Of a stretch of DNA of 31,890 bases, positions 1 to 7,449 are shown in pieces; the first letter of the stretch is position 1, and every line of letters begins with the position of its first letter. A program made the position numbers and the translations under genes. The notes beneath the pieces are model-generated. The model was not told where the DNA came from. It ran no database searches and saw only the letters and a list, made by a program, of their open reading frames with translations. Source of the DNA: SFEB01 sp964612455 (GTDB taxonomy: Bacteria > Bacillota > Clostridia > Christensenellales > CAG-314); the NCBI GenBank assembly GCA_964612455.1, contig CAZTCB010000014.1:1-31890 (forward strand), in the 5' to 3' direction.

Positions 1-2
1 AC

Positions 3-1697
3 AGCGTAAACGACGTCTTTTGCTACCTCAACGACGGCGCGATAGAGTACATACCGAACTCTGTCGTAACAGTGCAAAGCGGTGTTGCGCTTTGGAAAAT
101 AGCTGCCGATGCCGATTCGCTTAGCAATATTTACAGCAACTATCTTGCCGAGGGCTTTAGCGGCGAGGTTAACGTTATGACGGGTGTCGATGTGGGTAAC
201 AACAGCGGATTGAGTATTACGTACAGCACTAGCGCAAGCGATAGAGTAGTAATGCGTACCAACGGTGGAACGCTCACGGTCAATGCGTCCAATGCAACCG
301 TAGAACACTACGGCAATGCAAGTGTTGTTGACGTAAAAGCAGTAGCAAGCAATTCTTATCACGAATTCGGAAAAGTAGTAGAGTTTAAGGCAACTTCGGG
401 CAGAATCGTTATCGAACCGACAGGTCTTGTTAATAAAATCAGCGAGGCTGAAAATGGCGCTACCTTTGAAAAGAAGGACGGCGGTTTGGTCCTGGAGGTT
501 TCAGACGGAGTTAAGTCCTCGACTGTTAACGGCATTGTAGCTACCGATGACGACAAAGCAAATTACGTACTCGAGATTTACACGGCGTCAGAGTTGGCAG
601 ATTTTCGCGATAGCGTCAACAACGGTATGACTTATGCGGGTTTGACGGTTAAGCTCACGGCGGATATCGATTTGAGTGCTTATACCAATTGGTTGCCCAT
701 TGGACACGAACGCGGACAAACAAAATCCTTTAAAGGTACTTTTGACGGTCAGGGACATACCGTTTCAAACCTGAGTATCAACACCGGTGACAACGTCTAT
801 GAGTTTTGCGGTCACGAGGACGTTGCGTTGTTTGGTAAAATTTCCTATGCGACGATAAAGAATTTCACGGTCGCGGGGACGGCAGTCGGCAACAGCGTTG
901 CAGGTGTCGTTGCGTCTTGCTTTGAAAATTCCGTCGTGGATTCCGTTACTTCTGACGTTGTTTTGATTCAACCGGATAGTAATGTCAGCGCCCGTCTCGG
1001 AGGTATCTGTGACATGGCAGGTGGCGGCGCAACAATTAAAAATTGTATTAATAACGGGCGAGTATCTTCGGCAAACGGTCCTACGGGAGGCATAGTCGGT
1101 TTTGCCGGCAACGGTGCATTGAATATCCTTAACTGCAAAAATACTGCCACTATTGAAAATACGATTCGCGAAGATAAAAACTATGCGGGGCAAGCCGGTG
1201 GCATCTTGGGCGGAAGCATAAGTGTTGAGAATGCTGTTATTACCATTAAAGATTGTATAAACGACGGAGAAATTAAAGGCGCTGTATCCGGAGGTATTGC
1301 TGCTACTTTTACTCACTTTAACAGTACGATCGAGTCTTGTATCAACAATGCTGACGTGACTTCTTATATCGGAAACTGCGGCGGCATAGTCGGTGACGGA
1401 ATAAATATAACGTTGAAGGATTGCGTTGTCAACAGTGCTAAAGTTACGGGTAAAGGTTGTACCGGCGGGTTAATAGGATGCTTAAACGGTATCAATAAAA
1501 TCGATAATTGCACGGTAAATGAGAAAACAAGCCTTACCTGCACAAGTAATAGAAAAACAGGAAAATATGTGGGACTTTTGGGCAACGGTAATGGAGTGGC
1601 AGAGGTAGATACGGCGCTTACGGTCGTCGGCGTTGACTCTATTGACGGATTGTTCGGTGATAATCGTATAAGCGGTAAAATAAATTACACTAAGTAA
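3..1697 (+). CDS. GLUG-motif / beta-helix-like surface protein, 5' partial
   Basis: The reading frame is open from the first bases of the window, so the gene starts upstream; the GTG at 72 is not a convincing start. About 565 residues are visible. They are rich in N, G, T and V, with no transmembrane segment, typical of secreted repeat proteins. From about residue 190 there is a familiar GLUG-type arrangement: a 'LTADIDL...WLPIG' stretch, then 'FKGTFDGQGHTVSNLSI', 'VALFGKI', 'ATIKNFTV'. Degenerate units of about 25-45 residues follow, each with a Gly-Gly-Ile/Val-(Val/Ala)-(Gly/Ala) core and an 'IKNC.N.G' or 'ESC.NN' strand, as expected for a right-handed beta-helix. The protein ends shortly after the repeats without an LPXTG motif, SLH domain or membrane anchor, so any anchor or signal peptide must lie upstream. 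Likely an extracellular adhesin-like or carbohydrate-contacting protein; the exact role is unknown. Confidence 0.8.
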   Translation, partial: SVNDVFCYLNDGAIEYIPNSVVTVQSGVALWKIAADADSLSNIYSNYLAEGFSGEVNVMTGVDVGNNSGLSITYSTSASDRVVMRTNGGTLTVNASNATVEHYGNASVVDVKAVASNSYHEFGKVVEFKATSGRIVIEPTGLVNKISEAENGATFEKKDGGLVLEVSDGVKSSTVNGIVATDDDKANYVLEIYTASELADFRDSVNNGMTYAGLTVKLTADIDLSAYTNWLPIGHERGQTKSFKGTFDGQGHTVSNLSINTGDNVYEFCGHEDVALFGKISYATIKNFTVAGTAVGNSVAGVVASCFENSVVDSVTSDVVLIQPDSNVSARLGGICDMAGGGATIKNCINNGRVSSANGPTGGIVGFAGNGALNILNCKNTATIENTIREDKNYAGQAGGILGGSISVENAVITIKDCINDGEIKGAVSGGIAATFTHFNSTIESCINNADVTSYIGNCGGIVGDGINITLKDCVVNSAKVTGKGCTGGLIGCLNGINKIDNCTVNEKTSLTCTSNRKTGKYVGLLGNGNGVAEVDTALTVVGVDSIDGLFGDNRISGKINYTK

Positions 1698-1728
1698 ATT
1701 GATTATCGAGATTTACTATTAGTTGCTT

Positions 1729-1767
1729 AAAAAAAATAAGTCCGCAGGGGTAATCCCCTGCGGACTT
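1729..1767 (-). terminator. Intrinsic terminator of the tetR-like gene
   Basis: A perfect 13-bp inverted repeat (AAGTCCGCAGGGG, loop TAAT) at 1738-1767 is flanked at 1729-1736 by an A run, which reads as a T tract on the minus strand. It therefore terminates the minus-strand regulator gene. The plus-strand side has no T run after the stem, so termination of the upstream surface-protein gene from here would be weaker. Confidence 0.85.
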
Positions 1768-1813
1768 AACGCGTTAAAATGAGGTCAGTCGACGAAAGGC
1801 GTTTTTAGGGGTT

Positions 1814-2392
1814 TTACATTAAATACAATTCGCCTTTATTAAATATTTTGACGCAGAGGTCAGCCATATATTCTTTGGTTTCTTTCATTCCGTCGTTGAG
1901 CCAGTTGAGCGCTACTTTTAAAAATGCGCCTTCTACCGCGAGCAAGGTATAGTGACTTTCTACGCTGGACGCGGGGCGGACTTCTTCTAAAAAAGAGCTG
2001 ATTTTTACGGTAAACATTGCGATTAAATCGGCTTTCATCAACATTTTTATCGTCGGGGCAAATTTTTCTAACCAGTAAAAACAGTCAAAGTAGAGTCGGT
2101 AGGGATCGGCAGCGTACTCGAGTTTGTCGGCGGCATCCCAAAGTCGCTCGCTGATAACGCGCGCGATTTCTTGCAAAACGTCTTCTTTAGTGCCGTAGTT
2201 GCGGTAAAAAGCCGTTCGCGACACGCCTGCTTTTTTTACCAATTCCGTAATGGTAATTTTATCGATAGGTTTGTTTTGTACGAGATATACCATTGCGCCG
2301 CGTATACACTCTCTGGTGAGACTATTTGAGTCGTAATTGGACAAACGGCTCTCAGAGGACGTTTTTTTTGTCTTTTTCGTTTCTGTTTTCAT
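1814..2392 (-). CDS. TetR/AcrR-family transcriptional regulator
   Basis: A 192-residue protein with the normal TetR size and layout. After a basic, Ser/Lys-rich N-terminal tail of about 25 residues comes the TetR_N helix-turn-helix (about 28-75), with the hallmark 'ITITELVKKAGVSRTAFYRNYGTKEDVLQEI' pattern. A helical ligand-binding domain without recognisable ligand signature fills the rest. The start is set by GGGAGG placed 8-9 nt before the ATG on the minus strand. It has its own promoter, with a palindrome over the -10 box, and its own terminator, so it is monocistronic and probably autorepressed. No transporter or enzyme gene lies directly beside it; a similar but weaker dyad lies in front of the ABC transporter at 17.2 kb. 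Confidence 0.9.
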   Translation of the reverse strand: MKTETKKTKKTSSESRLSNYDSNSLTRECIRGAMVYLVQNKPIDKITITELVKKAGVSRTAFYRNYGTKEDVLQEIARVISERLWDAADKLEYAADPYRLYFDCFYWLEKFAPTIKMLMKADLIAMFTVKISSFLEEVRPASSVESHYTLLAVEGAFLKVALNWLNDGMKETKEYMADLCVKIFNKGELYLM

Positions 2393-2415
2393 AAAAAACC
2401 TCCCATGCTGTTTGA

Positions 2416-2431
2416 TGTTACAAGTGTAACA
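2416..2431. promoter_or_regulatory. TetR-type operator palindrome over the -10 box
   Basis: TGTTACAAGTGTAACA is a perfect palindrome with 7-bp arms and a 2-nt centre. It covers the -10 box of the regulator's own promoter, the usual place for an autoregulatory TetR operator. A degenerate second copy (GTTACA-AA-TGCTAC) lies at 2477-2490, upstream of the -35 box. Confidence 0.75.
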
Positions 2432-2451
2432 CGAAAGGCTTTTTTTGTCAA
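2423..2451 (-). promoter_or_regulatory. Promoter of the tetR-like gene
   Basis: On the minus strand a perfect -35 TTGACA (2451-2446) is followed after 17 nt by a -10 TACACT (2428-2423). The predicted start point is about 2416, giving a leader of about 24 nt that carries the GGGAGG ribosome-binding site. Confidence 0.75.
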
Positions 2452-2555
2452 TTTAAATACCGTCGGATTGATAAAAGTTACAAATGCTACGCAAATGTAT
2501 TTTAAAAAAAGCAATAAATGCAAACGAAGCGGATTAATATGTCGGTTTCAAGTCG

Positions 2556-3326
2556 TCAGAATAAAAACTCAGAGACGGGATTAAAGCGCTTGTTTACGAG
2601 GGCGTATATACCGATTGCAAAAGTAATCGTCGCAACTATACAGTTGTATAGCGGGTAAAAACTCACTATGGCACTCAACAGCAATATGAGACTGATGCCA
2701 AAGTAGTGTTTTGCGCGATTTTTTGCAAACGCGAAAAAAAAGAAAGAGGAATCGGTTTTGCGTCGTTTCGTCGGGAGGGGCGCAACGGTTTTGTCGTTTT
2801 CTCTTAAAAAACGCCGCGTTGAAAAAAAGTCGAAAACCGATACCGATACGGGCAGTTCTCTCGTCGCTTGCCACGCCGACGAATCGGTTTTTATACAAAA
2901 TATTACGATTTTTTCGGCGCCTACTTTTTTTGCTCGTTTATAAGCGTTAAAAACGTCTTGCGAGACGACGTTTGTTACTCTGAAAGAAAACTCGATTAGG
3001 ACGTTTACTTTGTTTTGCAAGAGTACGCACGAATCGGAAACGGGCGTGACGGCATAACCTTTGTCTTTAAAAATTTCTATAAACGGAGAAAAATCCGTCA
3101 TCGTAGCGAGTGACAATTTTAATGATTTAGTCGACGCACGTCTGTATCTGCCGGGTAGAATTTCCGCTTTTTTTAGCGAAACCATGAGGATGGCAAACAG
3201 CATTACGGACAATAATGCCGACACGCAGTATCTCGCCCAAAGAGGTTGATTGTAAAACGACAGCCAACAAAAACATAAAAAGAAAAAGGTTGTCGAAATC
3301 AACGATAGATTCAAGTACTTTGACAT
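2556..3326 (-). CDS. Membrane protein with degenerate Mrr-like (REase-fold) domain
   Basis: A 256-residue protein of unrecognised family. Two hydrophobic segments at the N-terminus (about 7-25 and 30-50) and two near the C-terminus (about 212-228 and 231-246) bracket a soluble domain (about 70-185). The soluble part has the order seen in Mrr-type restriction-endonuclease-fold domains: 'FIEIFKDKGYAV', then a strand 'NVLIEFSFR' where active nucleases carry Q/E-x-K, then 'VVSQDVFNAYKRAKKVGAEKIVIFC', then 'PVSVSVFDFFSTRRFL'. The catalytic Lys and an upstream Asp pair are not obvious, so it may be a non-catalytic binding domain. The fold call is pattern-based and tentative. There is no Shine-Dalgarno before the ATG; a weak AATAAT lies 6 nt upstream of it on the minus strand. 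The gene is divergent from nadD-yqeK and 165 bp upstream of tetR on the same strand. Confidence 0.65.
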   Translation of the reverse strand: MSKYLNLSLISTTFFFLCFCWLSFYNQPLWARYCVSALLSVMLFAILMVSLKKAEILPGRYRRASTKSLKLSLATMTDFSPFIEIFKDKGYAVTPVSDSCVLLQNKVNVLIEFSFRVTNVVSQDVFNAYKRAKKVGAEKIVIFCIKTDSSAWQATRELPVSVSVFDFFSTRRFLRENDKTVAPLPTKRRKTDSSFFFFAFAKNRAKHYFGISLILLLSAIVSFYPLYNCIVATITFAIGIYALVNKRFNPVSEFLF

Positions 3327-3380
3327 ATCGCTATTATTGCCGTTTTTGGCAAAAATAAAAAATAAAAATAGAAAAACCGC

Positions 3381-3409
3381 TTAACAAAACGGGCGCGTTT
3401 TGGTATAAT
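3381..3409 (+). promoter_or_regulatory. nadD-yqeK promoter, predicted leaderless start
   Basis: TTAACA (3381-3386), a 17-nt spacer and a perfect TATAAT (3404-3409). Only 6 nt separate the -10 box from the ATG at 3416, so transcription should begin at or next to the A of the start codon. No Shine-Dalgarno is present. Confidence 0.8.
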
Positions 3410-3415
3410 CCGAGT

Positions 3416-4540
3416 ATGAAAATAGGTTTTTTCGGGGGCACTTTCGCTCCCGCTCACAACGGACACGTCAATATGGTCATTAGCGCGATTCGTCAACTCA
3501 ATCTTGACAAGGTTATCGTGATGCCAAACGGTATTCCTCCGCACAAATACTGCGCCATGGACAAGACTGATAGGTTTAACGTTGCTAAACTTGCATTTGG
3601 CGGTATCGCCGACGTAGAAGTCAGTGATTTTGAAATCAGTAAAGACGGTGCGAGTTTTTCATACGAGACGCTCGAGTACCTAAAGTCCGTTTATCCCGAT
3701 GACGAATTGTTTTTTATCATGGGCGGAGACAGTCTGCGTGATTTTCTGTTGTGGCGAAACCCGCGAGAGATAGCGCGACTTGCTACGCTCGTCGTGGCGA
3801 CGCGGGACGGCTGCGTAGATATCGAGTCACTGTCGGCGGTAAGAAAGGCTTTTGACACAAGAGTGATTTTTTTGGATTTTAAACCGATGACGGTGAGCAG
3901 TACGGACGTGCGCATGCGGTACCGACTCGGACTCGGTAACGAAAGTTTCGTTCCGAAAGCGGTAGATGAATACGTCCTATCCGAAGGGATATTCAAGGGT
4001 TGTTCGGACAAGGTGGCAAAACTAAAAACTCTGTTGGAGGAAAAGCGCTTTGCTCATACTGTGAGCGTGGCGTATGCCGGCGTGGATTTTTCAAAGAAAA
4101 ACGGAGTGACGGAGGAGGACGCCTTTTTGGGGTGTTTGTTGCATGACTGCGGCAAAAACATTCCGCGAGAGCAATGGGAAAAATACGATTTCGATAACTC
4201 GGAGGGGCTTATGCCGCCGATTATTCACTGTGCGTTGGGCGTCAAAGTGGCAGAAAGAGAGTTTGGCATCACGGACGAGAGGTTGTTGAACGCCATACGT
4301 TTTCACACAACGGCAAAGCCGGATATGAGCACGCTCGAAAAACTCGTTTTCGTCGCCGACAAGGCGGAAAAAACGCGCAAATACGACGTTTCGAGGTATT
4401 ATAGCGCGGCATTGACCGATATAGATAAGGCGTTTAAGCTCGTTTTGTACGATATGTATCTCATCGCCGTAAAAAAATACGGCGCGGAAAAGGTTGACAA
4501 AACCACCCTCGATGCATTAAAATATTATAAATTGATTTAG
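3416..4540 (+). CDS. nadD: NadD-YqeK fusion: NaMN adenylyltransferase / HD Ap4A hydrolase
   Basis: A 374-residue fusion of two enzymes usually encoded by adjacent genes in Firmicutes. Residues 1-about 190 are nicotinate-mononucleotide adenylyltransferase, which makes deamido-NAD from NaMN and ATP. They carry GGTFAPAHNGH (7-17, nucleotidyltransferase HxGH motif), IMGGDSL (101-107) and SSTDVR (161-166). Residues about 200-374 are a YqeK-type HD phosphohydrolase with His214, His243-Asp244 (LLHDCGK), His271, His297 and Asp305 as likely metal ligands. YqeK enzymes split diadenosine tetraphosphate to ADP. The start is fixed by the NadD N-terminal motif, which leaves no room for another Met, although there is no ribosome-binding site. 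It heads a unit with rsfS (32 nt downstream) and the DUF1508 gene. Confidence 0.95.
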   Translation: MKIGFFGGTFAPAHNGHVNMVISAIRQLNLDKVIVMPNGIPPHKYCAMDKTDRFNVAKLAFGGIADVEVSDFEISKDGASFSYETLEYLKSVYPDDELFFIMGGDSLRDFLLWRNPREIARLATLVVATRDGCVDIESLSAVRKAFDTRVIFLDFKPMTVSSTDVRMRYRLGLGNESFVPKAVDEYVLSEGIFKGCSDKVAKLKTLLEEKRFAHTVSVAYAGVDFSKKNGVTEEDAFLGCLLHDCGKNIPREQWEKYDFDNSEGLMPPIIHCALGVKVAEREFGITDERLLNAIRFHTTAKPDMSTLEKLVFVADKAEKTRKYDVSRYYSAALTDIDKAFKLVLYDMYLIAVKKYGAEKVDKTTLDALKYYKLI

Positions 4541-4572
4541 TTTTGCAAAAAATATTTATCGGAGGAAACAAC

Positions 4573-4926
4573 ATGGAGTTAACCGTCAATCAAAAGGTTG
4601 ATTTGATATGCAAGACACTCGCCGAAAAAAAGGCTTTTGATATCAAGATAATAGAGACTACGACGTTGACTGACGTTGCGGATTATTTCGTCGTGTGCAG
4701 CGGCAAGAGTCTGCCTCAGGTTAAGGCGATTTTCGAGCACCTTGAGGAAAAAACCGAAGAGGCGGAGTTGGTTTGCCGCCACAAAGAAGGTTATCGTGAG
4801 TGTAGGTGGATTGCCTTGGACTACGACAACGTAATCGTGCATATTTTTCATCAGACGAGCAGGGAGTTTTACCAACTCGATAAATTGTGGAACAACGGCA
4901 ACAACGTCGTCGACTTTAAAGAATAA
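4573..4926 (+). CDS. rsfS: Ribosome silencing factor RsfS
   Basis: A 117-residue RsfS/Iojap-family protein. It binds ribosomal protein uL14 and blocks subunit joining when nutrients are scarce. Family signatures are 'KAFDIKIIETTTLTDVADYFVVCSGKS' (about 22-48), 'RHKEGYRECRWIALDYDNVIVHIF' and 'REFYQLDKLW' near the C-terminus. The start at 4573 is preferred over a TTG at 4543 because GGAGG lies 8 nt before it and family members begin here. It follows nadD-yqeK by 32 nt, the common nadD-yqeK-rsfS order of Firmicutes. Confidence 0.95.
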   Translation: MELTVNQKVDLICKTLAEKKAFDIKIIETTTLTDVADYFVVCSGKSLPQVKAIFEHLEEKTEEAELVCRHKEGYRECRWIALDYDNVIVHIFHQTSREFYQLDKLWNNGNNVVDFKE

Positions 4927-4955
4927 ATTATTACGAAACCAAAGAGGAAACGATT

Positions 4956-5363
4956 ATGGGAAAATTCGTTATTAAAAAGACTCCTACGGGCGCTTTCAAC
5001 TTTAGTTTGTTTGCGACCAACATGCAAAAACTCGCGGTATCGGGACAGCTCTATACCACCAAGGGCGCGTGCAAGAAAGGTATGGACAGCGTCGGTAAAA
5101 ACGCTCAGCGCTGTATCGAAGAAAATCGCATATTGGACCTCACGTCCAAGTCTCCGGACGAAAAAACATGCCCGAGGTTTGAGATTTATTCGGACAAAGC
5201 GGGAATGTTTCGTTATCGCCTCATAGCGACCAACGGTGAAAGCATTGCGATAAGCGAAGACGGCTACAAGTCAAAGACGAGCTGTCTCAACGGTATCAAG
5301 AGCGTTGCCGTCAACGCCGTTAATCCCGATATAGAGGATACGACGCTCGCAACGGATAAATAA
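4956..5363 (+). CDS. DUF1508 (YegP-like) tandem-domain protein
   Basis: A 135-residue protein with two DUF1508 repeats. The first (about 1-55) begins 'GKFVIKKTPTGAFNFSLFAT'. The second (about 72-122) has the clearer family pattern: 'FEIYSDKAGMFRYRLIATNG', then 'SEDGYKSKTSCLNGIKSV'. It is small, soluble and has no catalytic motif; the biochemical role of the family is not established, as far as I know. AGAGGAAA precedes the ATG. It lies 29 nt after rsfS and before a terminator, so it is probably the last gene of the nadD-yqeK unit. Confidence 0.85.
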   Translation: MGKFVIKKTPTGAFNFSLFATNMQKLAVSGQLYTTKGACKKGMDSVGKNAQRCIEENRILDLTSKSPDEKTCPRFEIYSDKAGMFRYRLIATNGESIAISEDGYKSKTSCLNGIKSVAVNAVNPDIEDTTLATDK

Positions 5364-5400
5364 CGAAAAACTTGGTCAGGAATAAATAGCGTAAAAAAAC

Positions 5401-5440
5401 ACCGTAACCTCCGTTTTTAAGCGGTGGTAGCGGTTTTTTT
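5401..5440 (+). terminator. Intrinsic terminator after the DUF1508 gene
   Basis: A 13-nt arm (5401-5413) pairs with 5422-5434 with two mismatches and one G-U, and is followed by a T run (5434-5440) and more T after one G. An A run precedes the stem. Confidence 0.75.
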
Positions 5441-5472
5441 GTTTTTTTTGACTTTTTAAAGGAGATTGACGA

Positions 5473-6375
5473 ATGGAAAAAAGTTACTATTTTGATTCTC
5501 ATGACGGAAAAAAGATTTTTGTCAGGGAGTGGATTCCCGCGGGGCAACCGACCTGTATCGTGCAGATTTTTCACGGGATGGCGGAGCACGGCGGCAGATA
5601 CGTCGGTATGGCTGAGTATCTCAACGGTCTCGGTTGTCTTGTTTTTGCCGACGATCATCGCGCCCACGGAAACACAGACAAGCATACTTTGGGATATTGC
5701 GACGGCGACGTGTGGAAGGACACGCTAAAAGACGAGGAGTTGTTGAATAAAAAATACAGGGACGCTTTTGACGGCTTACCTTACGTGATACTCGGTCACA
5801 GTTACGGGAGTTTTTTGTTGCAGGCGTATATAGAGAGCGTGGACGGCTCGCTTTACGACGGCGTCGTTTTGTCCGGCAGCGCGAAAATGGAAGGCGCGCA
5901 GGTTACCTTCGGTAAAATCGTCGCGACACTCGGTAATGAGAAAAAACCTGCAAACTTTATTAAAAAAGTGAGTTTTGACGCTTACAATAAAAAGTTTTCG
6001 GACGGTACGTTTATTACGAGTAAAAGAGACGAGGACGAACGTTACGCGGCGGACGAGTATTGCGGTTTCGTGTGCAGTAATAATTTTTACAAAAACTTTT
6101 TCGGCGGATTAAAAGGGGTGTATAAAGCGGAAAACCTCGCAAAAATTCCTAAAAACAAGCCGATATATATCTATGGCGGCGATAAAGATCCCGTCGGAGA
6201 TTTCGGAAAATCTCTCAGGGCGTTGTACGAAACGTATATCGACGCGGGTTTGACCGACGTTAAGTTTAAACTTTATGAAGGATGTCGACACGAGGTTATA
6301 AACGACGTTTTGGCGCACGAGTGTCTTAGAGACTTGGGGGCTTTTCTGTCTTCGGTAAAAAGAGGGAAAAAATGA
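5473..6375 (+). CDS. Alpha/beta hydrolase, monoacylglycerol-lipase-like (Hydrolase_4)
   Basis: A 300-residue soluble alpha/beta hydrolase. It shows the oxyanion-region 'FHGMAEHGGRY' (about 33-43), 'DDHRAHGNT' (about 60-68), the nucleophile elbow GHSYGS (about 110-115), an acidic residue in 'YGGDKDPVGDFG' and the catalytic His in 'EGCRHEVINDV'. This organisation matches lysophospholipase/monoglyceride-lipase-type enzymes, so an esterase or lipase acting on glycerides is likely; the true substrate is unknown. AAAGGAG precedes the ATG at a good distance. The stop overlaps the dtd start (ATGA), so the two are translationally coupled. Confidence 0.9.
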   Translation: MEKSYYFDSHDGKKIFVREWIPAGQPTCIVQIFHGMAEHGGRYVGMAEYLNGLGCLVFADDHRAHGNTDKHTLGYCDGDVWKDTLKDEELLNKKYRDAFDGLPYVILGHSYGSFLLQAYIESVDGSLYDGVVLSGSAKMEGAQVTFGKIVATLGNEKKPANFIKKVSFDAYNKKFSDGTFITSKRDEDERYAADEYCGFVCSNNFYKNFFGGLKGVYKAENLAKIPKNKPIYIYGGDKDPVGDFGKSLRALYETYIDAGLTDVKFKLYEGCRHEVINDVLAHECLRDLGAFLSSVKRGKK

Positions 6376-6818
6376 AAGCGGTAGTCCAACGTGTAAAAAA
6401 TGCGGTGTTATCCGTTGCGGGTGAAAAAATTTCCGAAATCGACTTTGGTTTGGTTGTATTTTTTTGCGCGGAACGAACCGACGTAGAACAAATTGAACAA
6501 AAAATCAATTATTTGGCAAAAAAAATAGTTAATCTTCGTGTTTTTGAGGATAAAAACGGTAAAATGAACCTATCCGTATTAGACGTCAACGGGCAAATAT
6601 TGTCGGTTTCGCAGTTTACGTTGTGCGGCGACGTGAGTCACGGCAATCGACCGAGCTTTATTTCTGCGATGCCTCCGGAGGATGCAAGAGTCGGTTACTT
6701 GTCTTTTTGTAATGCTTTGCGCGGATACGGCGTAGACGTAAAAGAGGGTGTTTTCGGTGCGGATATGCAGATAGTTCAGACCAACGACGGTCCCGTTACT
6801 ATTTGGTACGATATATAA
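6372..6818 (+). CDS. dtd: D-aminoacyl-tRNA deacylase
   Basis: A 148-residue DTD, the enzyme that frees tRNA from mischarged D-amino acids (and glycine on tRNA-Ala). The two signature loops that meet across the dimer are present: SQFTL (80-84) and NDGPVTI (138-144). The N-terminus 'MKAVVQRVKNAVLSV' and 'GNRPSF' (91-96) are also typical. Full length for the family. It overlaps the upstream hydrolase by 4 nt and is followed directly by a terminator. Confidence 0.97.
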   Translation: MKAVVQRVKNAVLSVAGEKISEIDFGLVVFFCAERTDVEQIEQKINYLAKKIVNLRVFEDKNGKMNLSVLDVNGQILSVSQFTLCGDVSHGNRPSFISAMPPEDARVGYLSFCNALRGYGVDVKEGVFGADMQIVQTNDGPVTIWYDI

Positions 6819-6833
6819 TAACAATGATTTTTT

Positions 6834-6857
6834 ACCCGCCGCAAAGGCGGGTTTTTT
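6834..6857 (+). terminator. Intrinsic terminator after dtd
   Basis: ACCCGCC (6834-6840), a 5-nt loop, GGCGGGT (6846-6852), then six T. A canonical strong terminator. Confidence 0.92.
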
Positions 6858-6930
6858 CATGCTGTAAATTGCTTCGTCAAGTACAAAAAAGTATAGTATT
6901 TAAAAATTTAAAAAATTTTTCGCAAAATCC

Positions 6931-6959
6931 TTGACAATCAAAAAGTTATCTGTTATCAT
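6931..6959 (+). promoter_or_regulatory. perR promoter (extended -10)
   Basis: TTGACA (6931-6936), 17 nt, TATCAT (6954-6959), with a TG one base before the -10 box. The predicted start is about 6966, just before the Fur-family box. Confidence 0.85.
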
Positions 6960-6973
6960 CGAAGCATAAACAG

Positions 6974-6988
6974 TAATGATTATCGTTA
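6974..6988. promoter_or_regulatory. Fur/PerR-family 7-1-7 operator
   Basis: TAATGAT-T-ATCGTTA is a 7-1-7 dyad with six of seven arm positions symmetric, the geometry of Fur, PerR and Zur boxes. It lies immediately downstream of the predicted start point of the perR-like gene, which suggests autorepression. Confidence 0.75.
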
Positions 6989-7007
6989 TTGATGTGCGAG
7001 GGATGAT

Positions 7008-7379
7008 ATGAGACAAAGTTGCAAACGGGACGCAATAAAAAAAATCTTGAGTGAAAACCGCACTCATCCCACAGCGGACGAGGTATATCGTCTCGTCAGA
7101 GAGCAGTATCCCAATGTGAGTCTCGGGACGGTTTATCGCAATTTAAAGACTTTGGCGAGCGAGGGGGCGGTCAGTACGCTGGAAACCACCGACGCTTGTC
7201 TGCATTACGACGGCGACGTCAGCGAGCATTGTCATTTCGTTTGCGAGCGATGCGGCAAGATAATCGATATTTTCGTAACGGTCGAGCCGCCGAGAGAGAT
7301 AGAGGAGTGCGGTGCGACGGTCACTTCGTCTAAAGCCGTTTTTTACGGCGTGTGCTCGGATTGTCGTAAAAAGGCATGA
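7008..7379 (+). CDS. perR: PerR-like Fur-family regulator
   Basis: A 123-residue Fur-family repressor. The winged-helix part (about 1-65) has 'HPTADEVYRLV' and the recognition helix 'SLGTVYRNLKTLASEG'. The metal-binding part has 'CLHYDGDVSEHCHFVCERCGKIIDI' and a final 'CSDC', giving the two CxxC zinc pairs. Alignment by eye with Bacillus PerR keeps the Asp of 'YDGD', the His of 'EHCH' and the Asp of 'KIIDI' as regulatory-metal ligands, which favours peroxide-sensing PerR over Fur or Zur; this is an inference. It is short at the C-terminus (about 20 residues less than Bacillus PerR). GAGGG precedes the ATG. The rubrerythrin gene starts 70 nt downstream with no T-tailed terminator between, so the two may be co-transcribed. 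Confidence 0.88.
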   Translation: MRQSCKRDAIKKILSENRTHPTADEVYRLVREQYPNVSLGTVYRNLKTLASEGAVSTLETTDACLHYDGDVSEHCHFVCERCGKIIDIFVTVEPPREIEECGATVTSSKAVFYGVCSDCRKKA

Positions 7380-7386
7380 CAAAATG

Positions 7387-7417
7387 TAATTAAACGGCTA
7401 AAGGTCCGATTTAATTA
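7387..7417. other. Stem-loop between perR and rubrerythrin
   Basis: TAATTAAACGG (7387-7397) pairs with CCG-A-TTTAATTA (7406-7417), an 11-bp stem with one bulged A and an 8-nt loop. No T tract follows, so it does not look like a full terminator. It could stabilise or process the mRNA, or be a protein-binding dyad before the rubrerythrin gene. Confidence 0.4.
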
Positions 7418-7449
7418 ATAATAAAAAAATAAAGAAGGAGACGTTTATT

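Noticed and set aside
765..1316. Open frame of 183 codons on the minus strand
   Set aside because: Antisense to the GLUG-type gene, whose repeat pattern clearly fixes the plus-strand frame.
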